From Halobellus sp. Atlit-31R (lineage in GTDB: Archaea; Halobacteriota; Halobacteria; Halobacteriales; Haloferacaceae): 64,000 nucleotides of DNA. How positions within the stretch are numbered: the stretch's first letter is position 1; every line of letters begins with the position of its first letter. Location: positions 310,001 to 374,000 of the forward strand of contig QPLR01000004.1 in NCBI GenBank assembly GCA_003665935.1. Reading direction: 5' to 3'. Positions 8,946 to 15,828 of this stretch are shown here, piece after piece. Made by a program: the position numbers and the translations under genes. The notes below the pieces were generated by a model. The model made no database searches. It was not told the DNA's origin and was given only the letters and a program-made list of their open reading frames with translations.

Positions 8946-9515
8946 ATGAGCGTCTCCACACAAGAATCCGATGACCAACGCAGTTCAGACGCGGAATCGT
9001 CTTCCACCGACGATCCGGACGGGCAGCCGCATCCGGACGACCCCACGTTAGACGTTGTCTTCGACGTGTTACGGAACCAGCGACGTCGATTGGTGTTGTA
9101 CGCGCTCGAGGCGCGCGACGGCTCGACGACGCTCAGCGACCTCGCCGAGCACATCGGCGGGATCGAGAACGACAAGTCACCTCAGGCGCTCAGCGCACAG
9201 GAGCGCAAGCGCGTCTACGTGGGTCTGTATCAGTGTCACCTCCCGAAGATGGACGACGCCGGAGCCATCGAGTTCGACAAGAACCGGGGGACCGTCGAGC
9301 GCGGCGAGATGGCGGATCGATACCACGAGTTCCTCGGACGCGAAGTGACGGCGAAGTCCCCGTGGCCGAAGTACTACGGCGGGGTCGCGGCGCTGTCGTC
9401 CGTCGTCTACGTGGCGGTCGTGGCAGTCGTCGGCCCCACTCCGGCCGTTCCGATCGCCTCGTTGTTGCTCGTCGGCTCGCTCGCGGCATATCACTGGCAC
9501 GATAGTTCCGAGTAG
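8946..9515 (+). CDS. DUF7344 winged-helix protein with C-terminal membrane segments
   Basis: 189 residues. An acidic, Ser/Asp-rich N-terminus of about 35 residues is followed by a winged-helix domain. It has the phrase VFDVLRNQRRRLVLYALE, then TLSDLAEHIGG, ERKRVYVGLYQCHLPKMDDAG and the wing IEFDKNRGTVERG. This arrangement is typical of the haloarchaeal DUF7344 family, a putative DNA-binding regulator. Residues from about 140 onward form two hydrophobic segments (VAALSSVVYVAVVAVVG and IASLLLVGSLAAYHW), so the protein is likely membrane-anchored. It lies between the glycan cluster and glmS on the same strand. Its target genes cannot be inferred. Confidence 0.88.
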   Translation: MSVSTQESDDQRSSDAESSSTDDPDGQPHPDDPTLDVVFDVLRNQRRRLVLYALEARDGSTTLSDLAEHIGGIENDKSPQALSAQERKRVYVGLYQCHLPKMDDAGAIEFDKNRGTVERGEMADRYHEFLGREVTAKSPWPKYYGGVAALSSVVYVAVVAVVGPTPAVPIASLLLVGSLAAYHWHDSSE

Positions 9516-9639
9516 CCAGTCCCGACCGCATTCTCACTGGGGCAGATTGGGGCTGTACGCACAGTAGCAGAGCGGACGGGCTGGCCCGCGTTCACACCGC
9601 CGCAGCTCGTTAGTCGGCATCTGTGTCGGTTGTGTCATC

Positions 9640-9648
9640 ATAACAAAG
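9640..9648 (+). promoter_or_regulatory. Possible glmS promoter box ATAACAAAG
   Basis: The element resembles the boxes at 3135 and 5160. If used, transcription would start near 9670 and leave a leader of about 115 bases before the glmS ATG, long for a haloarchaeon. An alternative core promoter overlaps the inverted repeat at 9746-9760. Confidence 0.3.
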
Positions 9649-9745
9649 CATCGATAGCCAATGGAGTACAGTCAGTCGTTCCGATCTGCTCGGAGCGGCT
9701 CTGATGACTTATGACCCCACGAAACAGACCCGAGAAGCCGCAGTC

Positions 9746-9760
9746 GTGTCGTATCGACAC
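9746..9760. promoter_or_regulatory. Inverted repeat GTGTCG-TAT-CGACAC before glmS
   Basis: Six-base arms with a three-base spacer lie 25-39 bases before the glmS start, where the TATA box of a leaderless transcript would be. It may be an operator or simply a promoter with symmetric flanks. No second copy was found in the window. Confidence 0.35.
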
Positions 9761-9784
9761 TGCCAACCGAGTGAGGCGGTAGCG

Positions 9785-11608
9785 ATGTGTGGGATCATCG
9801 TTCGCGCCGGCGTCGACGACGCGCTCGACGAGCTCGTCGCCGGGCTCGAGAACCTCGAGTACCGCGGTTACGACTCCGCAGGCGTCGCTGTTCGAGACGA
9901 CGAGGGATCGATCACCGTCTGCAAGCGCGAGGGTGAAACCGACGCTCTGGAAGCCGCACTCGAAGACCGCAAGCTGGACGGGACGCTCGGCATCGGCCAC
10001 ACCCGCTGGAGCACCCACGGGGCGCCGTCCGACGAGAACGCCCACCCGCACACGGACGGCGCGAACCGCGTCGCCGTCGTGCACAACGGGATCATCCGGA
10101 ACCACGACGCCCTGCGAAGCGAGCTCCGCGAAGCCGGGCACGAGTTCACGAGCGAGACGGACACCGAAGTCGTCCCCCACCTCGTGGCGGACGCGCTCGA
10201 CGACGGTGCTGATCCGGAAACGGCGTTCCGTCGGGCGATCGACCGGTTAGAGGGCAGCTACGCGGTCGCGATGCTCGTCGGCGACGACGACGCGGTGTAC
10301 GCGACGCGCCACGGGTCGCCGCTGGTGCTCGGACTGGGCGAGACGGCGAACTACCTCGCAAGCGACGTCCCGGCGTTCCTCGAACACACCGACCGCGTCG
10401 TCTATCTCGAAGACGACGACGTGGTCGTCGTCGACGGCGACAGCTATCGGATCACCGACGGGGACGGGACGCCGGTCGGCCGCTCGGTCGAGACCGTCGA
10501 GTGGAGTGCCGCCGACGCGCGAAAGGGCGTCTACAACCACTTTATGCGCAAAGAGATCGACGAACAGCCCGTCTCGCTCCGACAGACCGTCGAGGGACGA
10601 ATCGAGGCGGACCGCGGCGTGCTGGAGGAGTTTCCGCCCGGATCCCTCACCGACGTCGACGACGTCGTGTTCGTCGCGTGCGGCACCTCGTACCACGCGG
10701 GAATGTACGGGAGCACGCTGCTCCGACGGCGCGGCATCCAGGCGACGGCGCTTCGCGCGAACGAGTTCGCGCACGACCCGATGCCTCTGACCGAGCGGAC
10801 GCTCGTCGTCGCCGTCACCCAGAGCGGGGAGACGGCAGACACGCTGGCCGCGTTGCGCGCTGCGTCGGAGTCGCCCGCACAGACGCTGGCTGTCACGAAC
10901 GTCGTCGGGTCGAGCGCCGCGCGGGAGGCCGACGACCGGCTGTTCATCCGCGCGGGCCCGGAAATCGGCGTCGCCGCCACGAAGACGTTCTCGTCGCAGG
11001 TCGCCGCGCTGGCACTGCTCGCCGACCGGCTCGAAGAGGACGGGGCCGGCAGCGCGGGCGGCGAAGCCGCGAGCGGCCGAACCGTGACGGCCGATCTGAC
11101 GTCGCTTCCGAACGACGTCGAGACCGTCACTAACGACGAGGGTGCGGCACGGCTCGCAGCGCAGTACGCGGACGCCGAGTCGTACTTCTTCATCGGGAGG
11201 GGCGTCGGCTACCCGGTCGCGCTCGAAGGCGCGCTGAAGTTCAAAGAGATCACCTACGAGCACGCGGAGGGGTTCGCGGCTGGCCAGCTGAAGCACGGCC
11301 CGCTGGCGCTCGTGACGCCGGCGACCGTCGTCGTCGCCGTGTTCACCGGGCGGAACGACGACCGAACGCTGCACAACATCCGGGAGGCGCAGAGCCGCGG
11401 TGCGCCGGTCGTCGGGGTCGGGCCGACGTCCGCGACGGCGGTGCGGGAGGCCGTCGACGAGTATCTGGAGTTCCCGGACGTGAACCCGAACCTCGCCGGG
11501 ATGCTGGCGAACGTGCACCTCCAGCTACTGGCGTATCACGCCGCAGAGATCCGTGACCGAGCGATCGACAAACCGCGGAATCTGGCGAAGAGCGTCACGG
11601 TCGAGTAG
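9785..11608 (+). CDS. glmS: Glutamine--fructose-6-phosphate aminotransferase (isomerizing)
   Basis: 607 residues. The ATG at 9785 is chosen because it places Cys2 (MCGIIVRAG) at the N-terminus, where the Ntn glutaminase needs it. The frame stays open to an ATG at 9704, but that extension would bury the cysteine. The glutaminase half has LENLEYRGYDSAGVAV, GIGHTRWSTHG and the asparagine motif VVHNGII. Two SIS isomerase domains follow (FVACGTSYHAGMYG and FFIGRGVGYPVALEGALKFKE), and it ends KPRNLAKSVTVE, the standard C-terminus. The enzyme makes glucosamine-6-phosphate, the first step to UDP-GlcNAc. It therefore supplies the surface-glycan genes upstream. Confidence 0.97.
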   Translation: MCGIIVRAGVDDALDELVAGLENLEYRGYDSAGVAVRDDEGSITVCKREGETDALEAALEDRKLDGTLGIGHTRWSTHGAPSDENAHPHTDGANRVAVVHNGIIRNHDALRSELREAGHEFTSETDTEVVPHLVADALDDGADPETAFRRAIDRLEGSYAVAMLVGDDDAVYATRHGSPLVLGLGETANYLASDVPAFLEHTDRVVYLEDDDVVVVDGDSYRITDGDGTPVGRSVETVEWSAADARKGVYNHFMRKEIDEQPVSLRQTVEGRIEADRGVLEEFPPGSLTDVDDVVFVACGTSYHAGMYGSTLLRRRGIQATALRANEFAHDPMPLTERTLVVAVTQSGETADTLAALRAASESPAQTLAVTNVVGSSAAREADDRLFIRAGPEIGVAATKTFSSQVAALALLADRLEEDGAGSAGGEAASGRTVTADLTSLPNDVETVTNDEGAARLAAQYADAESYFFIGRGVGYPVALEGALKFKEITYEHAEGFAAGQLKHGPLALVTPATVVVAVFTGRNDDRTLHNIREAQSRGAPVVGVGPTSATAVREAVDEYLEFPDVNPNLAGMLANVHLQLLAYHAAEIRDRAIDKPRNLAKSVTVE

Positions 11609-11723
11609 CCCGAGACGCAACGGCGTCGACCAACGCGCGGCCGTTGGTCGTTCTGATCAGTTCTGTCGCAGTAAAATCGGAGTGGGCGGCTGCTGCGGTC
11701 GCTTCGGTCGCCCGTACGGAGCG

Positions 11724-11948
11724 TTACGGCGATCCGCTCGCTGGCCACCTGACGCGAGCCACGTCGTCGGTGTCGCCACCGTCCCGCATCGCCGCTTCGC
11801 CGACAGCCAGTTGGGTTCGGGTGAGACAGTTGAGACAGCCGTGTACGGTGTTGTCGAAGCCGAATACGCGCACGAACTGCCTGCTGACGGCTGCACCGCA
11901 CCGTTCACAGCGTCGGTTCGAGTTGGTCGAGTAGTCCGGGTCGGGCAT
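11724..11948 (-). CDS. DUF7563 small zinc-finger protein
   Basis: 74 residues. The core RRCERCGAAVSRQFVRVFG followed by VHGCLNCLTRTQL holds two CxxC pairs that should bind one zinc ion. It matches the haloarchaeal DUF7563 family, in which the same Cys4 knuckle is preceded by a short variable N-terminus. A TATA-like GCATATAAC (minus strand, 11978-11986) stands about 34 bases before the start. It converges on glmS. Likely a nucleic-acid or protein-binding small protein; function unknown. Confidence 0.82.
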   Translation of the reverse strand: MPDPDYSTNSNRRCERCGAAVSRQFVRVFGFDNTVHGCLNCLTRTQLAVGEAAMRDGGDTDDVARVRWPASGSP

Positions 11949-12294
11949 ACAGGCACCGATTGCCCAACACCGTCTTCGTTATATGCGCGATACTGCGCGG
12001 CGTCCGGTAGCCGGGTTGTCAGGAATCGGATACTACGGTCGTACTCCGGAGTAGGAGGCACCAAACGGTCACTAATGGGGTGATAACGAAGATAGTGGGC
12101 ACTCTTGCTCAGGACGCCCGGAAACCCGACGACTTCCCCCACCCCCCTTCACTGGCCCCCACACACTGCGTCGGGTCGACGGGCGATTTTTCGAAGGCCG
12201 CGCCGACAGCGCCCGAAAGACAGCAGTAGCGTGGGTCACGGTCCGAAGCGGGCGCTGTCCGGTCTCCGCACGGGTAGGCCGCCAGCACAGGCTG
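11949..12294. other. 346-bp intergenic region
   Basis: No gene seen. It contains the promoter of the DUF7563 gene and a perfect 12-base palindrome TACTCCGGAGTA at 12042-12053. A C-rich run around 12136-12150 gives a short G-rich stretch on the other strand. None of the signature sequences of RNase P RNA, 7S RNA or tRNA was recognised. Confidence 0.5.
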
Positions 12295-12576
12295 TCACCG
12301 AGCGTACTCGGTCGACAGCTCGACGGTCACGGTCCCCTCTCCGTCCACGGTGACCGAGTGGCCCGCGTGGATGAAGGAGACGACCGTCGGTCGGTGGGGG
12401 TTCGTCGAGAACGTACAGATCCGATTGAGGGCGTCCGTATCGATCGTATCGTTGAGCAGCGGGAGCTCGTCGACGGCGAGGTCGGCAGCGTCACACACCG
12501 ACCGCACGACGGCGACCGCGGGGGCGACCTCGGCCCAGTCGTGACGATAAATCATTCGAGCTGCGTCTTCCGTCAT
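12295..12576 (-). CDS. HalOD1 output-domain protein
   Basis: 93 residues with the HalOD1 pattern: VAPAVAVVRSVCDAADL, then ELPLLNDTIDTDALNRI, the strand VVSFIHAGHSVTVDGEGTV and a short C-terminus. HalOD1 is a haloarchaea-specific domain found alone or at the end of signalling proteins and thought to be an output or regulatory module. Here it stands alone. No operon partner is evident: the neighbours on either side are intergenic DNA. The N-terminal ATG is adopted; ATG codon 8 is a possible alternative. Confidence 0.85.
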   Translation of the reverse strand: MTEDAARMIYRHDWAEVAPAVAVVRSVCDAADLAVDELPLLNDTIDTDALNRICTFSTNPHRPTVVSFIHAGHSVTVDGEGTVTVELSTEYAR

Positions 12577-13316
12577 CCGTGAAAAGTTCCCCGAGAGCGG
12601 ATACGGCTCCTGGTCGAATGGTGACGGGCGTCGGCGGCGTGATTGTGTGTCATCATCACTCAGACGGTGTACTCGCTCTTTGAAGTTGCGCTTGCTGTCA
12701 CTGTGGGGTCAGGTGATCCACGAGACGCCGGACTTCCACCCGAGAGCGCGTTGCAGTGTCGCGGGAGCGTCGTAAACCGCGTGTGAGGAATGCGGCCGGT
12801 CTCCACGGCGTGGGGTGTCCCCCACGGAGGCAACTGCTCGGGCGGTCGCGGAAGGTCCGTGACTGGCCACTGGATCGGCGAACCGCGACACTGTCGCATC
12901 TCCACAGATACTGCGACCGTGCGTAGGCAGTTCCTACTGAGCCTGCTCGACCGAAGGCCGACGATACGAACGGCCTCAGCGTAGAGGTGACGAACCGAAT
13001 GAGCCCGTTCGTGCTGATTGCCAACAGTGGGGTCGGGTCGAGAATTAATGACAGATAAAATAGATAATAATGCAGATTAAATAATCTGCTGTTCTCGACT
13101 TCAAATCCGGTTGAATTATCTTTTGCTCGCGTATTTAGCAGATCTGTATCATTCTAGTTTCAACATATTTTTACAAAATACAAAAATTTTCGATAGTACT
13201 CGTCTTAGACGATACAGTCGGTAGAACGAGCAACAGATGGTGAGCAGTTTCGTGCCACCAGTAGCGGGTGTCCCGCTTCAAATAACAGGCGTACAATTGA
13301 TATTTTAGCGTGGCAC
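12577..13316. other. 740-bp gene-poor region, GC-rich then AT-rich
   Basis: No convincing gene was seen. Short frames on the minus strand between about 12660 and 13024 are Arg/Ser-rich and have no family resemblance. They could be remnants of a decayed gene or mobile element. A hairpin CGTGGGG-TGTC-CCCCACG lies at 12809-12826. From about 13030 to 13300 the sequence is strongly AT-rich, unlike the neighbours, and contains nested inverted repeats (next entry). This is also the 3' flank of the IclR gene on the minus strand. Confidence 0.45.
13038..13098. repeat. Nested inverted repeats in AT-rich DNA
   Basis: Inner arms GCAGATTA (13072-13079) and TAATCTGC (13082-13089) are separated by AA. Outer arms TCGAGAA (13038-13044) and TTCTCGA (13092-13098) flank them. 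The structure may be a hairpin downstream of the IclR gene, an element end, or a protein-binding site. Confidence 0.5.
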
Positions 13317-14132
13317 TCAGCTGAACGTCGGGAACTCGTCGTCGGACTCCTCCATATTGATGTTCACTTCGATGACGTTGGCGGTGTTCACGACGTCCTG
13401 AATCAGTTGCTCCTGGTAGTCGGGACGCTTCATCCGACGAACCGGACCTGAGACGCTGAGCGATCCGAGAACGCGACCGTGACGGTTCGTCACCGGTGCG
13501 CCGATGGCCTGCAGGCCCGTGATCTCCTCCTCGTCGTTGAGTGAGTACCCGCGTTCACGTATCGTCTCCAGTTCCGCGAAGAGCGTCTCCCGGTCGGTGA
13601 TCGTCGACTCCGTCTTCGCCGGGAGTCCGTAGCGGTCGACGATCCACTCCACGCGTTCGCGCGGGAGATGCGCCAGGATCGCCTTGCCCGTCGCCGAGAA
13701 GTGCAGATAGTCCGCACGCTGTAGTTTGTTCACCTGATAGTCACTGCCGACGGCCTTGTCGCCGCTGACCTTGTAGAGATTGACCCCGAGCCCGTGCTGT
13801 TCGGTCGCAAGGTGTGCGAACTCGCCGGTCTTCTGTGCGAGCTCTTTCAGTTCGGATTTGCCGATCCGATAGAGCGTGTTCTGATACCGAACGTACTCGC
13901 CGACGAGCAGGAACTGCAGCGAGAGCCGGTAGGTGTCTCCCTCCTTCACCACGAACTTCTCGGCGCGGAGCGTACTGAGGTAGTTGTACACGACGCTCTT
14001 CGAGAGGTCGAGGTGGTCGGCCAACTCGGTCACGCCCGCACCGTCCAGTTCCTCCAGCGCACGAACGACGTCGAACGCGCGAGAGACCGTCTTCAGCGTC
14101 CGCGGCGACCCGGCCGTTCTTTCGTTCGTCAT
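13317..14132 (-). CDS. IclR family transcriptional regulator (peptide/amide locus)
   Basis: 271 residues from the ATG at 14132. An upstream in-frame ATG adds 33 residues without similarity, and a TATA-like CTATACA lies 25 bases before 14132. The N-terminal winged helix is TVSRAFDVVRALEEL, AGVTELADHLDLSKSVVYNYL and a wing (FVVKEGDTYRLS). The C-terminal IclR effector domain contains LHFSATGKAILAHLP, GYSLNDEEEITGLQAIGAPV and GSLSVSGPVRRM. It faces away from the divergent hydrolase and dipeptide transporter promoters 1.5 kb away. Regulation of those genes is likely from context, with an effector related to the imported compound. Confidence 0.93.
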   Translation of the reverse strand: MTNERTAGSPRTLKTVSRAFDVVRALEELDGAGVTELADHLDLSKSVVYNYLSTLRAEKFVVKEGDTYRLSLQFLLVGEYVRYQNTLYRIGKSELKELAQKTGEFAHLATEQHGLGVNLYKVSGDKAVGSDYQVNKLQRADYLHFSATGKAILAHLPRERVEWIVDRYGLPAKTESTITDRETLFAELETIRERGYSLNDEEEITGLQAIGAPVTNRHGRVLGSLSVSGPVRRMKRPDYQEQLIQDVVNTANVIEVNINMEESDDEFPTFS

Positions 14133-14153
14133 ACCAGCGGTCCGGACGCCGGA

Positions 14154-14160
14154 TGTATAG
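14154..14160 (-). promoter_or_regulatory. TATA-like box of the IclR gene
   Basis: CTATACA on the minus strand is centred 25 bases before the ATG at 14132, which supports that start and a leaderless transcript. Confidence 0.45.
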
Positions 14161-14360
14161 CTGTTTGTATTCTGTGAACGCTTCGTGCACAAGCGCGCTC
14201 GAGTCCGTAGAACGGGTAGATAGCGGGGCAAGAGACTAAAGTTCTAGGTAGCAAGCGCAGTATCGAAACCGAAATACAGCCGTTTCGAGGGTGGAAAAGG
14301 TGGTCGACGGCGACGTAGTGTCGTTCACACAGTGGAAACAGAATTTGGGCTGGTCTCGGA

Positions 14361-14424
14361 GGGAAGGGAAGGGAAGGGAAGGGAAGGGAAGGGAAGGGAA
14401 GGGAAGGGAAGGGAAGGGAAGGGA
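14361..14424 (+). repeat. Pentanucleotide repeat (GGGAA)x12
   Basis: Twelve uninterrupted GGGAA units run from 14361 to 14420 and end in GGGA. The array lies between the stop of the amidohydrolase gene (14446) and the promoter of the IclR gene, both on the minus strand. The plus strand has thirteen GGG runs with two-base loops, an ideal G-quadruplex sequence. The transcribed strand reads as a polypyrimidine tract. Such perfect short repeats change length by slippage. The rest of the 14133-14445 gap holds only the IclR promoter. Confidence 0.97.
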
Positions 14425-14445
14425 CCCGACGGCCTCCCGATCAGA

Positions 14446-15693
14446 TCACGAGGTCGCCAGCTCGGCGAGTGCGCCGGCGAGCACTCGCGTCGCGTCTGCA
14501 CAGTCGTCCCAGTCCGTCCACTCGAGCGGGTTGTGCGAGATGCCGTCCCGGGACGGCGCGAAGAGGAGGGCCGCGTCGGTGACGTCAGCTACGTGCATCG
14601 TGTCGTGTCCGGCCCCGGAGTGGAGCGCGAGAGTCCCGAGGTCCGCGGCCTCGCCCGCGGCAGACAGCGCGTCTCTGCAGCGGTCGCTCATCGCCACCGG
14701 CGGGCGGTCCCAGGGATGTTCGAGCGACGTTTCGACGCCGCGTTCCGTTTCGAGCCGGTCGAGACTCGTACGCGCCTCGTCGATGACGTGGGCGATAGAG
14801 TCGCGGTCGACGTCTCGGACGTCGATGGTGAGTGCGACGGTCCCGGGAATGACGTTGGGTGCGTTCGGCGAGACGTCGAGCTTCCCGACGGTCCCGACGA
14901 CCGTCTCGGACTCCGATCGGCGGTCGTTCGCCGCGCGCTCGACGTCGAGGACGAACTCGCTGGCCGCCGCCAGGGCGTCGCTGCGGTCGGTCATCAGCGT
15001 CGAACCGGCGTGATCCGCCTCGCCACTGATCTCGACTCGGCAGCGCGAGAGCCCGACGACGCTCGTGACGACGCCCGCCGGCACCCCAGCGGTTTCGAGG
15101 CGCTCGGCCTGCTCGATGTGGAGTTCGATCCACGCGTCCCACGCCGACGCGTCGAGGCGGCCCTCGCCGCGATAGCCGATGTCGGCGAGCGCGTCCCCGA
15201 GCGGAACGCCGTCGGCGTCCTCGATAGCCAGCGCCGCGTCGGTCGTCATATCCCCGGTCGCGACAGCAGAACCGATGAGTCCGCCGTCGAAGCGCTGGCC
15301 TTCCTCCTCGGTGAAAGAGACGACGTCGATCGGGCGCTCGGGGGCGAGGCCTGCGTCCTGCATCGCCCGGACGCTCTCCAAGCCCGCGTAGACACCCAGC
15401 GGGCCGTCGAAGATCCCGCCCTCCGGAACCGAGTCGAGGTGACTCCCGGTCGCGACGGGCGCGGCGTCGGGGTCGGCGCTCTCGGGGCACCACCGGCCGA
15501 CGATGTTACCGACAGCGTCGATCGTGAGCTCCAGTCCGGCGTCGCGGAGCCGCTCGCAGAAAAACTCTCGCGCACGCCGGTCTGCCTCGCTGCCGGTGAG
15601 GACCGTCCGCCCGCGGCCCTCGTCGGTGGGGACGGATCCGAACTCCGCGTTCGACTCGATGTCGCTGCGGAGTCGCTGCTGATTGATTTGCAT
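14446..15693 (-). CDS. M20 family N-carbamoyl-L-amino-acid hydrolase / allantoate amidohydrolase
   Basis: 415 residues, the usual size for the hydantoinase/carbamoylase amidase branch of peptidase family M20. Zinc-site motifs are visible: ATGSHLDSVPEGGIFDG (His and Asp ligands), SFTEEEGQRFDGG (Glu pair), IELHIEQAERLE and, near the C-terminus, LHSGAGHDTMHVAD. These enzymes hydrolyse N-carbamoyl amino acids, allantoate or ureido compounds to release ammonia and carbon dioxide. It is divergent from the dipeptide-type ABC importer, with 135 bases shared between starts. That suggests the importer delivers its substrate or a precursor. Exact substrate cannot be assigned. Confidence 0.93.
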   Translation of the reverse strand: MQINQQRLRSDIESNAEFGSVPTDEGRGRTVLTGSEADRRAREFFCERLRDAGLELTIDAVGNIVGRWCPESADPDAAPVATGSHLDSVPEGGIFDGPLGVYAGLESVRAMQDAGLAPERPIDVVSFTEEEGQRFDGGLIGSAVATGDMTTDAALAIEDADGVPLGDALADIGYRGEGRLDASAWDAWIELHIEQAERLETAGVPAGVVTSVVGLSRCRVEISGEADHAGSTLMTDRSDALAAASEFVLDVERAANDRRSESETVVGTVGKLDVSPNAPNVIPGTVALTIDVRDVDRDSIAHVIDEARTSLDRLETERGVETSLEHPWDRPPVAMSDRCRDALSAAGEAADLGTLALHSGAGHDTMHVADVTDAALLFAPSRDGISHNPLEWTDWDDCADATRVLAGALAELATS

Positions 15694-15766
15694 AGGGGTT
15701 GATTGACGCTTTCGTTGGCGCTCCTATTTTACCGTTTGGGATCCGGGCAACGAATGAACAGAAAAT

Positions 15767-15784
15767 CGGGACGCTCTCGTCCCG
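15767..15784. promoter_or_regulatory. Palindrome CGGGACG-CTCT-CGTCCCG between divergent genes
   Basis: Seven-base perfect arms with a four-base spacer lie in the shared promoter region of the amidohydrolase and the dipeptide-binding protein, about 45-62 bases before the latter's start. The position is suited to an operator, perhaps for the nearby IclR regulator. No second copy was found near the IclR gene. Confidence 0.4.
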
Positions 15785-15796
15785 TCTTCCAAAATG

Positions 15797-15804
15797 TTTA
15801 TAAT
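15797..15804 (+). promoter_or_regulatory. TATA box TTTATAAT of the dipeptide transporter operon
   Basis: TTTATAAT is centred 28 bases before the ATG at 15829, a strong core promoter for a leaderless message, and it decides the start of the binding-protein gene. Confidence 0.7.
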
Positions 15805-15828
15805 ATAGTACCCACTCTGCAGGTTCAT

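Noticed and set aside
8299-8949. Short ORFs in the 8.3-8.9 kb spacer
   Set aside because: Low-complexity Arg/Ser/Thr composition, no recognisable family and no good start; probably chance frames in GC-rich DNA.
9704-9784. 27-residue N-terminal extension of GlmS
   Set aside because: It would bury Cys2, which must be the N-terminal nucleophile after Met removal.
12698-13024. Minus-strand ORF in the gene-poor region
   Set aside because: Arg/Ser-rich, no family match recalled, overlaps other random frames; kept only as possible debris.
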